Made by a program: the position numbers and the translations under genes. Below the pieces are notes generated by a model. The model saw nothing but the letters and a program-made list of their open reading frames with translations. It was not told the DNA's origin and searched no databases. Positions 1 through 7,521 of a DNA stretch of 64,000 nt are shown in pieces (within the stretch, counting starts at the first letter, position 1; every line of letters starts with the position of its first letter). Source of the stretch: Ignavibacteria bacterium (lineage in GTDB: Bacteria; Bacteroidota; Ignavibacteria; Ignavibacteriales; SURF-24); the NCBI GenBank assembly GCA_025612375.1, contig JAAXKN010000001.1, positions 352,669 through 416,668 of the forward strand, written 5' to 3'.

Positions 1-89
1 CCTGAAGCCTTTGCGTGCGCAATAAGCTCGTCTAAGGGTATTGTACCCTGAAGAATAGAATAATATGAATGATTATGAAGCGACAACAT
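1..89 (-). CDS. DNA polymerase III alpha subunit-like (DnaE/DnaE2), N-terminal fragment cut by window edge
   Basis: On the minus strand an ATG at 87-89 opens a frame that runs off the left edge. It begins MLSLHNHSYYSILQGTIPLD and continues with ELIAHAKAS. This matches the start of the PHP domain of C-family replicative polymerases: an H-x-H motif followed by a serine-rich turn, then a G-T-x-x-x-x-E-L segment. It lies directly downstream of dinB in the lexA operon, where other bacteria often carry the error-prone paralogue dnaE2 (imuC). That placement suggests, but does not prove, a translesion rather than a replicative role. Only 29 residues are visible, so the DnaE1/DnaE2 question stays open. 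The start is preceded by a GGAA-type weak ribosome site inside a tandem repeat. Confidence 0.72.
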   Translation of the reverse strand, partial: MLSLHNHSYYSILQGTIPLDELIAHAKAS

Positions 90-143
90 CAGTTTTTCCG
101 TATCAGTTTTTCCGTATCAGTTTTTCCGTATCAGTTTTTTCCG
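87..143. repeat. Four tandem 14-bp units at the dinB/dnaE junction
   Basis: The unit tatcagtttttccg occurs four times head to tail (87-100, 101-114, 115-128, 129-143). The first copy starts with c instead of t and the last has one extra t. On the coding (minus) strand the unit reads cggaaaaactgata. The rightmost copy holds the last dinB codons and its TGA stop; the leftmost copy runs into the ATG of the next gene. Each copy therefore carries a GGAA stretch before a possible start site. Confidence 0.9.
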
Positions 144-1273
144 ATGGCAAGGGCCGTATAGCCATATTTATCCCTGAGCTCATTAACAGCACAGAGCATT
201 CTTTTTCTTCTTGATATATCGGCATCAAAAAGGCTTTCCTGTTCGGCAGATTCGCAGAAGTTGCTTAAGTGAATGCCTATCAGGCGCACTGCAACTCTTC
301 TCTGGCAGGCTTTTATAAAAAGGTCCAGCGCCGTCTTAAAGATCACCTGGTCGTCATCGGTCGGAATGATTGTTTTGGATCTTACGACTGTATTAAAGTC
401 TGAGTAGCGGAGCTTAATGCTCACGGTAGACGTCTGCCACTGCTTATTGCGGAGCGACTGGCAGATCTGCCCGTTGAGGTCAAAGAGAACCTTCTCCACC
501 CTTTTCTTATCCGAGACGTCCTCACTGAATGTATTTTCCTTTGATATGCTTTTTCTTTCAGATGCAACCGTAAGGCAGTCGTTCCCCCCTCCGTTGGCCT
601 TATTCCACAGGTCAAGCCCGTGCTTGCCGAAGGCTGTCGTCAGGTAGTCCGCCGAAAGATTTGCAATATCCCCCACTTTATAAAATCCCTTGCTGTTAAG
701 CTCTCTGAGCGTGACCTTTCCGACCCCGGGCAGAGCCTCGACGGGCATTCGTCTTAAGAATTCCTTCTCCATTCCGGGTACGACGAAGGTAATTCCGCGG
801 GGCTTCATAAAGTCCGAGGCAACCTTGGCAATTGTTTTATTGGTTCCTATTCCAATTGAGCACGGGAGCGAAAGCTCACTTAAGACCTTCTCCTGAAGCA
901 TACGGGCAAGCACGAGGGGAGGCCCGAAAGTCCCGCTGCATCCGGTAAAATCCATATAGAACTCGTCTACTGAAGCCTGCTCGATAAGGGGCGCATAACC
1001 TTCCAGAAGCCGTTTTACGGCCCTGGAATAATTTGTATACTCCTGGTGATGCCCGTGGAGGTAAATTCCCTGGGGGCAGAGCCTGAATGCATCGCGTATA
1101 GGCATGGCCGAATGCAGGCCGTAGCGCCTTGCCTCATAGGAGCAGGCGGCAACGACTCCCCTTCCGTGCGGATCGCCGCCAACGATAACGGGCTTTGCCT
1201 CCAAAGAGGGGTCGAGTATGCGCTCAACCGATATGAAGAATGCATCTAAGTCCAGGTGAAATATTGTACGCAT
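131..1273 (-). CDS. dinB: DNA polymerase IV (Y-family translesion polymerase)
   Basis: A Y-family polymerase of 380 residues that copies damaged templates. The catalytic carboxylates are visible: LDLDAFFISVE at the N-terminus and SVDEFYMDF near residue 103. The YEARRYGLHSAMP nucleotide-contact segment and a helix-hairpin-helix stretch (LPGVGKVTL) are also present, followed by the little-finger domain. A QESLF peptide near residue 345 resembles a beta-clamp-binding motif, although it is not at the extreme C-terminus. The gene starts 4 nt after the DUF72 stop and belongs to the lexA-led operon, so damage-inducible expression is expected. Length is normal for the family. Confidence 0.95.
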   Translation of the reverse strand: MRTIFHLDLDAFFISVERILDPSLEAKPVIVGGDPHGRGVVAACSYEARRYGLHSAMPIRDAFRLCPQGIYLHGHHQEYTNYSRAVKRLLEGYAPLIEQASVDEFYMDFTGCSGTFGPPLVLARMLQEKVLSELSLPCSIGIGTNKTIAKVASDFMKPRGITFVVPGMEKEFLRRMPVEALPGVGKVTLRELNSKGFYKVGDIANLSADYLTTAFGKHGLDLWNKANGGGNDCLTVASERKSISKENTFSEDVSDKKRVEKVLFDLNGQICQSLRNKQWQTSTVSIKLRYSDFNTVVRSKTIIPTDDDQVIFKTALDLFIKACQRRVAVRLIGIHLSNFCESAEQESLFDADISRRKRMLCAVNELRDKYGYTALAIGKN

Positions 1274-1277
1274 TTTC

Positions 1278-2165
1278 TCAGCCTGCCAGAGCTATTGGAG
1301 TAAGCCTCGGAAACGCCTTTAAGGCATTCAGAGGCACCGTAATCTTATTCCTTCCTCTAAGCATATGCATCATTTCAAAAGCATTCACAATCCCATAGGT
1401 ACTGGGATGGTTATTCATTACAACGTAAACATCCTTCACACTGTCGTAGATTTCTTTTATCTTATTTTCAATTTCCACCAGCTCGCCCGGCGAATAAAGA
1501 TACTTGTACCTTTCACTTGCCTGCTCATAGGTCTGACTTTTCCCGTAGTTATTCACAGACTGTTTCCATGCTTCCGTATTGCGCCCGTGGAAACGGAAGT
1601 AAGCACGGCTGTTTGTAATAACCGGTTCAAAAGCAACTGAGCGCCCGAGCTGCGGCTGGTCAATCGTGCAAAGCGAGATATCCAGCTCATGCAGAAAGTG
1701 ATATGCCTCCTCGTTATTCCATGAGGAATGCCTTACTTCCAGAAAGCGGTTACAGCCTCCGAAGATGTCGTTTAAGAGCCTTACGTGCTCAAGTGCCGCA
1801 GAGTTAAAGGCAAATGAATAAGGAAACTGTATGAGAAGTCCTCCCAGGCGCCCGGCAGCGGCAAGAATGTCCAGATTCGCCTGAACGGCTTTTATGTTTG
1901 CCCCTTCAAACTTCCTTGCGTGTGTAAAATCCTGGTGCAGCTTTACGGTAAAAAGAAAGTTATCGGCCTTCTCAACCTTCTCCACCCAGCCTGCAGCCGC
2001 TTTGGGGCTCAGGTAAGCGTAGTAGGTTGCATTGACCTCAACCATGTTGAAGTACCGGCTGTAGAATTCAAGCCAGTCGAAGCCTGCCGACTGTCCTTTC
2101 GGATAGAAGTTCGGGACCCAATCTTTGTATGACCATCCGGCTGTTCCGATATAGGTATTTGGCAT
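1278..2165 (-). CDS. DUF72 (YecE-type) TIM-barrel protein
   Basis: This 295-residue protein opens with the family signature GTAGWSYKDW...FYP, followed by the VEVNATYY segment, a LIQFPYSF strand and a FRFHGRN strand near residue 190. These are the conserved core of DUF72 TIM-barrel proteins. The biochemical role of the family is not established. It sits between lexA and dinB, 19 nt after lexA and 4 nt before dinB, so it is almost certainly co-transcribed with SOS genes. This context suggests a link to DNA damage or nucleotide metabolism, which is inference only. Confidence 0.9.
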   Translation of the reverse strand: MPNTYIGTAGWSYKDWVPNFYPKGQSAGFDWLEFYSRYFNMVEVNATYYAYLSPKAAAGWVEKVEKADNFLFTVKLHQDFTHARKFEGANIKAVQANLDILAAAGRLGGLLIQFPYSFAFNSAALEHVRLLNDIFGGCNRFLEVRHSSWNNEEAYHFLHELDISLCTIDQPQLGRSVAFEPVITNSRAYFRFHGRNTEAWKQSVNNYGKSQTYEQASERYKYLYSPGELVEIENKIKEIYDSVKDVYVVMNNHPSTYGIVNAFEMMHMLRGRNKITVPLNALKAFPRLTPIALAG

Positions 2166-2184
2166 CAGAGGTTCTCCTTCTTCT

Positions 2185-2811
2185 TCATGCTGTCTTCTTT
2201 TCCATGCTTCTGTAAACCCCCACTACAACGCCCGAGATCTTAAAGACGTGGCTTTTCTTTTGGACGATTATAGGAGCATATTCAGGGTTTTCCGAATGCA
2301 GCTCAATCCGGTCACTTTTCCTGTAAAACCTTTTTACCACGGCGGCGCCGTCCAGAATGGCAACCACGAAGTGCCCGTCGGCAGGAGTTATATTGGGGTT
2401 AACTATAACATAGTCTCCGCTGAAGATATAGGCATCCTTAAGGCTGTCCCCTTTTACGCGCAGAAGGAATGAGTCCCTGGGCATCCTTGCAATTGTAGGA
2501 AGCTCCACCGTATCTATGGCATCGGGATATATTGTAAGCGGGTTGCCCGCTGCAACTTCTCCCAGCACGGGCCTGGGTACAAAGTACTTATCCTCAAGTG
2601 TTATTTCTATTGAACGCGAGAGCCTGGGGTTTCTTTTTATATACCCTTTTTTTTCAAGGGCTCCGAGATGCTGCTGAACTGTAGCCCGGTTTTTATAGCC
2701 GAACTTTCCTGCAATTTCCGCCAGCGTAGGCACTATCCCCCTGGTGGTTCTTTCCTCTATAAGGAAATCGAGTATCCTCTTCTGAATTTCTGTCAGACTA
2801 TTATGCGGCAT
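2185..2811 (-). CDS. lexA: LexA repressor (SOS regulator, S24 autoprotease)
   Basis: This 208-residue protein has an N-terminal winged helix (residues 1-65) and a C-terminal S24 autoprotease domain. The cleavage bond is seen as Ala88-Gly89 in LGEVAAGNP, the nucleophile as Ser123 in GDSLKDA and the general base as Lys160 in AAVVKRF. All parts of the RecA-stimulated self-cleavage mechanism are therefore present. The start is supported by a GGAGGAG ribosome site just upstream (2818-2824). As first gene of the cassette it is expected to repress itself and the three genes behind it through the palindrome at 2882-2905. Confidence 0.96.
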   Translation of the reverse strand: MPHNSLTEIQKRILDFLIEERTTRGIVPTLAEIAGKFGYKNRATVQQHLGALEKKGYIKRNPRLSRSIEITLEDKYFVPRPVLGEVAAGNPLTIYPDAIDTVELPTIARMPRDSFLLRVKGDSLKDAYIFSGDYVIVNPNITPADGHFVVAILDGAAVVKRFYRKSDRIELHSENPEYAPIIVQKKSHVFKISGVVVGVYRSMEKKTA

Positions 2812-2881
2812 GACGCTCCTCCTGCAAACTGTATTTCTTGAATATAGAAGGATAATGTATGTCTATTTCTATTTATACAAC

Positions 2882-2905
2882 ATTACCATACATCTGTATG
2901 GTAAT
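2882..2905. promoter_or_regulatory. Candidate LexA operator: perfect 10-bp inverted repeat, 4-bp spacer
   Basis: ATTACCATAC (2882-2891), ATCT, GTATGGTAAT (2896-2905) is an exact inverted repeat 71-94 bp upstream of the lexA start codon. It touches the -10 element at 2904-2909 and covers the expected transcription start, where a repressor would block initiation. It differs from the CTGT-N8-ACAG and CGAAC-N4-GTTCG boxes of other phyla. Its assignment to LexA rests on position alone. Confidence 0.7.
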
Positions 2906-2940
2906 TTTAAAAAAGAAAATGTTATTTGTCAATATTGACA
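2904..2940 (-). promoter_or_regulatory. Promoter of the lexA operon with palindromic -35 region
   Basis: On the minus strand a consensus -35 TTGACA (2927-2932) is separated by 17 bp from TAAAAT (2904-2909, 5 of 6 matches to TATAAT). The -35 hexamer is part of a perfect 14-bp palindrome, TGTCAATATTGACA (2927-2940), which could be a second protein-binding site. Confidence 0.72.
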
Positions 2941-3014
2941 CGTTTATTTCTAAAAGAAAAATGAAATGATTGGTGTCAATAGAAAGGCAAAAGCCGGGAA
3001 ATACTGCATGGGGC

Positions 3015-3046
3015 AACCCCGCCATAAAGATCTAAAAGGCGGGGTT
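3015..3046. terminator. GC-rich hairpin between the lexA promoter and the hybrid kinase gene
   Basis: AACCCCGCC (3015-3023) pairs exactly with GGCGGGGTT (3038-3046) across a 14-nt loop. It lies 48 bp beyond the stop of the leftward kinase gene and upstream of the lexA promoter. It probably ends the kinase transcript, but there is no clear U-tract on either side, so it may act with Rho or only stabilise RNA. Confidence 0.5.
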
Positions 3047-3093
3047 TATGAAATATCAGGATTTATGAAGTCTCTTTCCGATGAAGTTTTATT

Positions 3094-6000
3094 TCAGATG
3101 ATCTTCTCCAGCGTCTCCATAACCTTGTCGCGCATGACCGGTTTGGAGATAAAGCCGTTAAACCCGGCCGCAATAAACTTCTCCTTGTCGCCGGCAAGAA
3201 TATATGCCGTAACGGCAATAACCGGGACGTTACGGTATCCGGGCAGGCGGCGGATTATCCTCAAGGCATCCAGGCCGTTATATTCCCCCTGAAGGTTGAT
3301 ATCCATAACAATAAAATCGTATTTATTCTCTTCAAGCAATGGCAGGGCAGCCTCAAAGCTGGCCACTGCATCCACGTGTTTAAGGTCTTTCATCTGCACC
3401 CTGAAGAGTATCTGTGAATCGACCTGATCCTCGACATAGAGGCACTGCAGGCCTGCAAGGTCAATCTTTGTATGCGGCTTTTCTTCTGCTTTTGCCCTGG
3501 GCAAAGTAACAGAGCCTGCAAAGCCATCCTTTATATCGGGGTCAAATACCTTAACCGGTTCATCCTGGTTAAGAGCCTCTTCAAGGCCGCCTGTAATCTC
3601 ACCCTCTTCAATTATATCCATATCCTCTTCGTTAACCGAAGAAGCCTGTGGGGCATAATCTCTTCTTTGAGCCTCATCCTGCCTGGAACTCTCCTCTGTA
3701 TGTGCACTTTGAAAGGCCTGCGGCTCATCCCCCTTCTCATCCGGCTTTTTATAAACAAGCGGGAACAGGAACCCGAATTCCGAAGGCTCGCCGGACCTTT
3801 TTACTACTTCAACTTTTCCCAAAAGCAGTTCAAGCAGGCGGCGCGCCAGGCGTATGGTAAGTTTGGAGACTCCGAAATCCTTCTTTATATTTTGTTCCTC
3901 AGCCGTAAAGAGCTCAGCTATGTTTTCAAGAAGATACGGAGAAATGGATCCTCTTCTGTCTTTTAAGCTTATGAGGCAACAGCGGTCGTCGTACTGGTAG
4001 GCCGAAATAAAAACACTCCCTTCCTTTGTAATACGCATGGCCATTTTCATAAACATTGCCAGGAAAGATTCCATGCGGTGCCTGTCGGTCTCAAAGTTCA
4101 GGGAAGTAGAGATTTTCCCGTAGTTGAACATGATTTTGTTTTCTGACATAACCCGGCTCAAGTCTTTCTGTAGCTCGTCCACGATCTCGGTAAAGAATAC
4201 CCTCTGCGGAATGATATCTACCCTGTTCTGTTCAATATGCGAATACTCCAGAACGGAATCCATGGTCTGCATAAGAAGCGTTCTGTTCTGGTTAATAATA
4301 TCTATCGACTCCTTCTGTTCCTGTGTCGGCGACTCAATGTTTTCAGTAAGCTCCTGAATAAAGCCAAGTATCACGTTCATCGGCGTCAGGATCTCATGGA
4401 ACATGCTCGACAAAAATCCTGGATCGATGCTGCTATGGGGCTTTTTAGCTAAAGCATCCTCCGTCTGCTTTTTATTTCCCGTATAGGAGACTTCGGCTTC
4501 CCTGCTGTTTCCGGCAGATTTTTTTGCTCTTACAACAACGCTAAATGAGCTCACCTGCTCATTGTAGTCAAATACAGGAATTGCAGAAAGGCTTACATCC
4601 AGAAGCGAGCCGTCGGACTTTTTTAGTTCAGCATCCAGGTTAACCGGCTTTTGTGACTTTGAATAGAAAATTGAAGTATTTATCTCAGCCCTGTATCTGT
4701 CAGAGGCCAGCGTAAGGAATGGGCGCATATCCAGTTCGGCCCTGGAGTATCCCAGAACGCTGGTAACAGAATCATTAACTTTGGTTATAAAGCCTTCCGG
4801 GTCGGTAATAAATATAAGGTCGCTTATGGTATTAAATGCAGCATTAAAGAACTGGGAATTTTTCTCAAGCTCTGCTTTCTGCGTTACATCCCTTACGATA
4901 TTGAAGTGTGCTTTTTTCCCCTGGTAATCGAATGTGGTTCTGCTGATTTCAACCAGGAGAGAAGATCCGTCTTTTTTTCTGTGCCTCCAGGGGCCGGTAA
5001 AAACACCCTCTTTATTGCGGGAACTGGAAGTATCCAAAAGTGTCTGAATGTCTTCCGGGGCATACAAATCCGTCAGATCCATCTGCAGGAATTCATGTCT
5101 GGAATAACCGTATACCTGCAGTGCAGCCTGATTCACATCTAAAAAACGCAGGTTTTCGATGTCATAAACGAACATTGGTTCAGGACTTGTTTGCATTAAG
5201 ATTTCGTACATCTTTTCCTTATTCCCTATTGTATTACTGTTAGCTGATAGACTCTTGTCCTCTTCAATAAAAAGCAAAAACCCTTCCGGTTTACCCCTGT
5301 AATTATAAATTTTTCTAAAGTTAAAAACAAAAGGAATTACTTTTGTGCCGGTTGTAATTTCCTTCTTCAGTTCCAGCTTATCCGGGCCCCCGCCTTTAAG
5401 AAACCTCTCAGCCTCAGGACCCAGGCCTGCCGGCATATACTGTACGAGGGGCATTCCGGGATCGAGCCCCGGGGTTTTTAAGTCTAAGAGCTCTCCGCTT
5501 TTACTTTTAACTATTCCGTCTTTGTCCGCAATTATTACCATTTTCGGCAGGCACCTGAGCGCATTTTCAAGAAGCTCAGAATTATTATCTTTCAGCACGC
5601 CTGCGGAAAAATTTTTCTGTGAAACGCACAAGGTAGCAATAACCTTGTTATCCAGGTCGCACAATGGAAGCTCAATTATTCGTGCGGCCTCGCCATTTAA
5701 CTGGTAAAGAGGAAATCCGTTTCTTATTACAGTATTGGCAGTTTCCTTTATATACTTATCTACCGAAAGAAGCATTTCGCTGAAGTGCCTGGGCACAAAA
5801 TCTTTTTCGTACTTTCCTTCTAGCTGCCCGGGCTTAAGGCCCAGGAACTGCGCAAAGAGAAGGTTGACAAGTATATATCTGCCTTCCGGGTCCTTCAGCC
5901 AGAAAAACTCATCCAGCCTGTTAATTTCATTTTGAATTCTGCTTTTGCCCAGAAAAGTAAAAGGAAAAGAAGATTTAATTTCATCAAAAACTTTTCTAAG

Positions 6001-6417
6001 GGCTTCATCTTTAATTATCTCCTTAAATTCCTTTGAGGAGAAATTAAATTCAAATTTTTCAGAATTTCTTTCAGCTTCCAGTACTTGGAAAGTGCATACG
6101 GCATAAGCGCTGCGGGTTTCATCCTCAAATGAAGAAATGGAGACTCCGGCTTCATTTCTTCCTCTTATGCCAAGAGAAAGAACCAGCCCCCCTGTTGTAA
6201 TAGTCTTTAAGGATTCTATGCTCTCCGAGATCTTTTGCTTAATTATCGCGGAGCTCTCAGCGTTAAAAAGTTCTGAAATATTCTGCAGGCTCTGGTATTC
6301 CTGCCTGATGAATTCGCCTTCAGAATTCGAGTGAAGAATTCTTCCGTCTTTATCCACGATAAAAGAAGGAACCTTCAGTCCGTTTAAAATTCTTAATATG
6401 TCTGTTTTTAATGTCAT
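3094..6417 (-). CDS. Multi-PAS hybrid histidine kinase with degenerate ATP-binding domain and C-terminal receiver
   Basis: This 1107-residue cytoplasmic protein has about five PAS-like modules in the first 640 residues; the clearest is near 400-520 with VNQAALQVYGYSRHEF. A HisKA-like helix with MFHEILTPMNVILG follows near 675, then an ATPase-like region at about 760-890, an acidic linker, and a receiver domain from about 985. The receiver is intact (YVEDQ, MDINL, VTAY, SKP). The ATPase region is not: the usual N-box Asn is missing (MESFLAMFMKMAMRI) and the G1 box reads LKDRRGS instead of DxGxG. It may be a pseudokinase or signalling scaffold. It follows the fibronectin lipoprotein gene by 75 nt, so it may be the last gene of the polysaccharide operon. 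Confidence 0.88.
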   Translation of the reverse strand: MTLKTDILRILNGLKVPSFIVDKDGRILHSNSEGEFIRQEYQSLQNISELFNAESSAIIKQKISESIESLKTITTGGLVLSLGIRGRNEAGVSISSFEDETRSAYAVCTFQVLEAERNSEKFEFNFSSKEFKEIIKDEALRKVFDEIKSSFPFTFLGKSRIQNEINRLDEFFWLKDPEGRYILVNLLFAQFLGLKPGQLEGKYEKDFVPRHFSEMLLSVDKYIKETANTVIRNGFPLYQLNGEAARIIELPLCDLDNKVIATLCVSQKNFSAGVLKDNNSELLENALRCLPKMVIIADKDGIVKSKSGELLDLKTPGLDPGMPLVQYMPAGLGPEAERFLKGGGPDKLELKKEITTGTKVIPFVFNFRKIYNYRGKPEGFLLFIEEDKSLSANSNTIGNKEKMYEILMQTSPEPMFVYDIENLRFLDVNQAALQVYGYSRHEFLQMDLTDLYAPEDIQTLLDTSSSRNKEGVFTGPWRHRKKDGSSLLVEISRTTFDYQGKKAHFNIVRDVTQKAELEKNSQFFNAAFNTISDLIFITDPEGFITKVNDSVTSVLGYSRAELDMRPFLTLASDRYRAEINTSIFYSKSQKPVNLDAELKKSDGSLLDVSLSAIPVFDYNEQVSSFSVVVRAKKSAGNSREAEVSYTGNKKQTEDALAKKPHSSIDPGFLSSMFHEILTPMNVILGFIQELTENIESPTQEQKESIDIINQNRTLLMQTMDSVLEYSHIEQNRVDIIPQRVFFTEIVDELQKDLSRVMSENKIMFNYGKISTSLNFETDRHRMESFLAMFMKMAMRITKEGSVFISAYQYDDRCCLISLKDRRGSISPYLLENIAELFTAEEQNIKKDFGVSKLTIRLARRLLELLLGKVEVVKRSGEPSEFGFLFPLVYKKPDEKGDEPQAFQSAHTEESSRQDEAQRRDYAPQASSVNEEDMDIIEEGEITGGLEEALNQDEPVKVFDPDIKDGFAGSVTLPRAKAEEKPHTKIDLAGLQCLYVEDQVDSQILFRVQMKDLKHVDAVASFEAALPLLEENKYDFIVMDINLQGEYNGLDALRIIRRLPGYRNVPVIAVTAYILAGDKEKFIAAGFNGFISKPVMRDKVMETLEKII

Positions 6418-6492
6418 AAATTAGTCTGCCGGGGCAACTCACACCTGGAGTGAACAAGTACTGAATTAAACCGGCACTTTCCCAAAAATCCG

Positions 6493-7461
6493 TTATTCCT
6501 TTGGTATTGTAACAGATATCTCATCTGACCAGTCAGATTTTCCCTCTCCTGTAAAAGCCCTGATCCTGTAGGTATAAATCTGATATGCATTCATCTGTTT
6601 TGTGTCCTCGTAATGACTGATGCTGGGAAGCAGGATGGCAAGCTGGGAATAATCGCCCCAGCCCTTGCGTTCAATTTCAAATCCCAGAATGCTTTCAGCA
6701 GCAGCAGGAAAGACCCAGTCGATTTTTACTCCGGTTTTCGAAGCCGAAGCAGTAAGGTTTACCGGGTGCGGGATCAGGCTGTTTGAGCCTGTTGTACCGA
6801 TAATATTGCTGAACTCGGATTTGATCGTGTCTCTGTAAGCCCTGACTTTGTAATAATAAGTCACGCTTTCAGAAGGCACCTGGTCGTTGGCTGTAGTATT
6901 ATTGCGCGGAATAGCCGTATATACTATATGGAACTGCCCGTCCTGTCCGTCTTTCCGCCATAATTCAAAACCGTCCTCATTATTCGAATTATCAGTCCAT
7001 GCAAGATTAAAAACAGTATTACTGTTTTCAAACTTTCTTAATGAAAGGTTCGACGGTGCACTTGGAGGCTCATGGCTCTCGGAGATGAACACGCCTGTTA
7101 TCTCCTTGCTTTTTGTCGAGTTTCCGCCGTCATCGTAGGCTACTATATAGTAGCTTACTTTTGTGTTTGTAAGTGTCGAATCCACATTCCAGTAGATTAC
7201 AGGATTTGTCCCGTCGGAGTTAGGATCGACGTGGCTGACAAATTTCCCGTTTACGTAAAGCTCAAAGTAAGCTATCCTCTGGTCATCTGAAGCGGCATAG
7301 CTTATGGCCTGTTTACCGACTGTCACTGTGTCGTTAACGCCCGGCTTGTAGACTTCCAGAATCGGAGCCAGTTTATCGGGTGAATTCGTCGAATCGGCGC
7401 AGCCTCCAAGCATAAAAGCCAGGAAGATTATACCTGTAATATGTAAATAAATATTTTTCAT
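6493..7461 (-). CDS. Fibronectin type III lipoprotein
   Basis: The protein has a lipoprotein signal peptide (MKNIYLHITGIIFLAFMLGGC, lipobox LGGC), an Ig-like beta domain (about residues 30-125), and two fibronectin III-like modules (about 130-225 and 230-320). FELWRKDG, YYYKVRAY and YTYRIRAF are typical fibronectin III strands. The start at 7461 is chosen over an in-frame ATG at 7494 because only the former has a ribosome site (GTGAGG) and gives a clean signal peptide. It is probably anchored in the outer membrane or periplasm. It follows the deacetylase-like gene closely and is likely in the same operon; a binding or structural role in polysaccharide export is possible but unproven. Confidence 0.82.
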   Translation of the reverse strand: MKNIYLHITGIIFLAFMLGGCADSTNSPDKLAPILEVYKPGVNDTVTVGKQAISYAASDDQRIAYFELYVNGKFVSHVDPNSDGTNPVIYWNVDSTLTNTKVSYYIVAYDDGGNSTKSKEITGVFISESHEPPSAPSNLSLRKFENSNTVFNLAWTDNSNNEDGFELWRKDGQDGQFHIVYTAIPRNNTTANDQVPSESVTYYYKVRAYRDTIKSEFSNIIGTTGSNSLIPHPVNLTASASKTGVKIDWVFPAAAESILGFEIERKGWGDYSQLAILLPSISHYEDTKQMNAYQIYTYRIRAFTGEGKSDWSDEISVTIPKE

Positions 7462-7521
7462 TTGAGCCTCACTTACGCCTGGCGTGCTTTTCATTTATTT
7501 TTTGTTTTGGCAGCCCAGGAA

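Noticed and set aside
2966-3292. Rightward open frame of about 108 codons between lexA and the hybrid kinase
   Set aside because: It runs antisense into the well-supported receiver domain of the kinase, crosses the hairpin at 3015-3046, and shows no recognisable motif.
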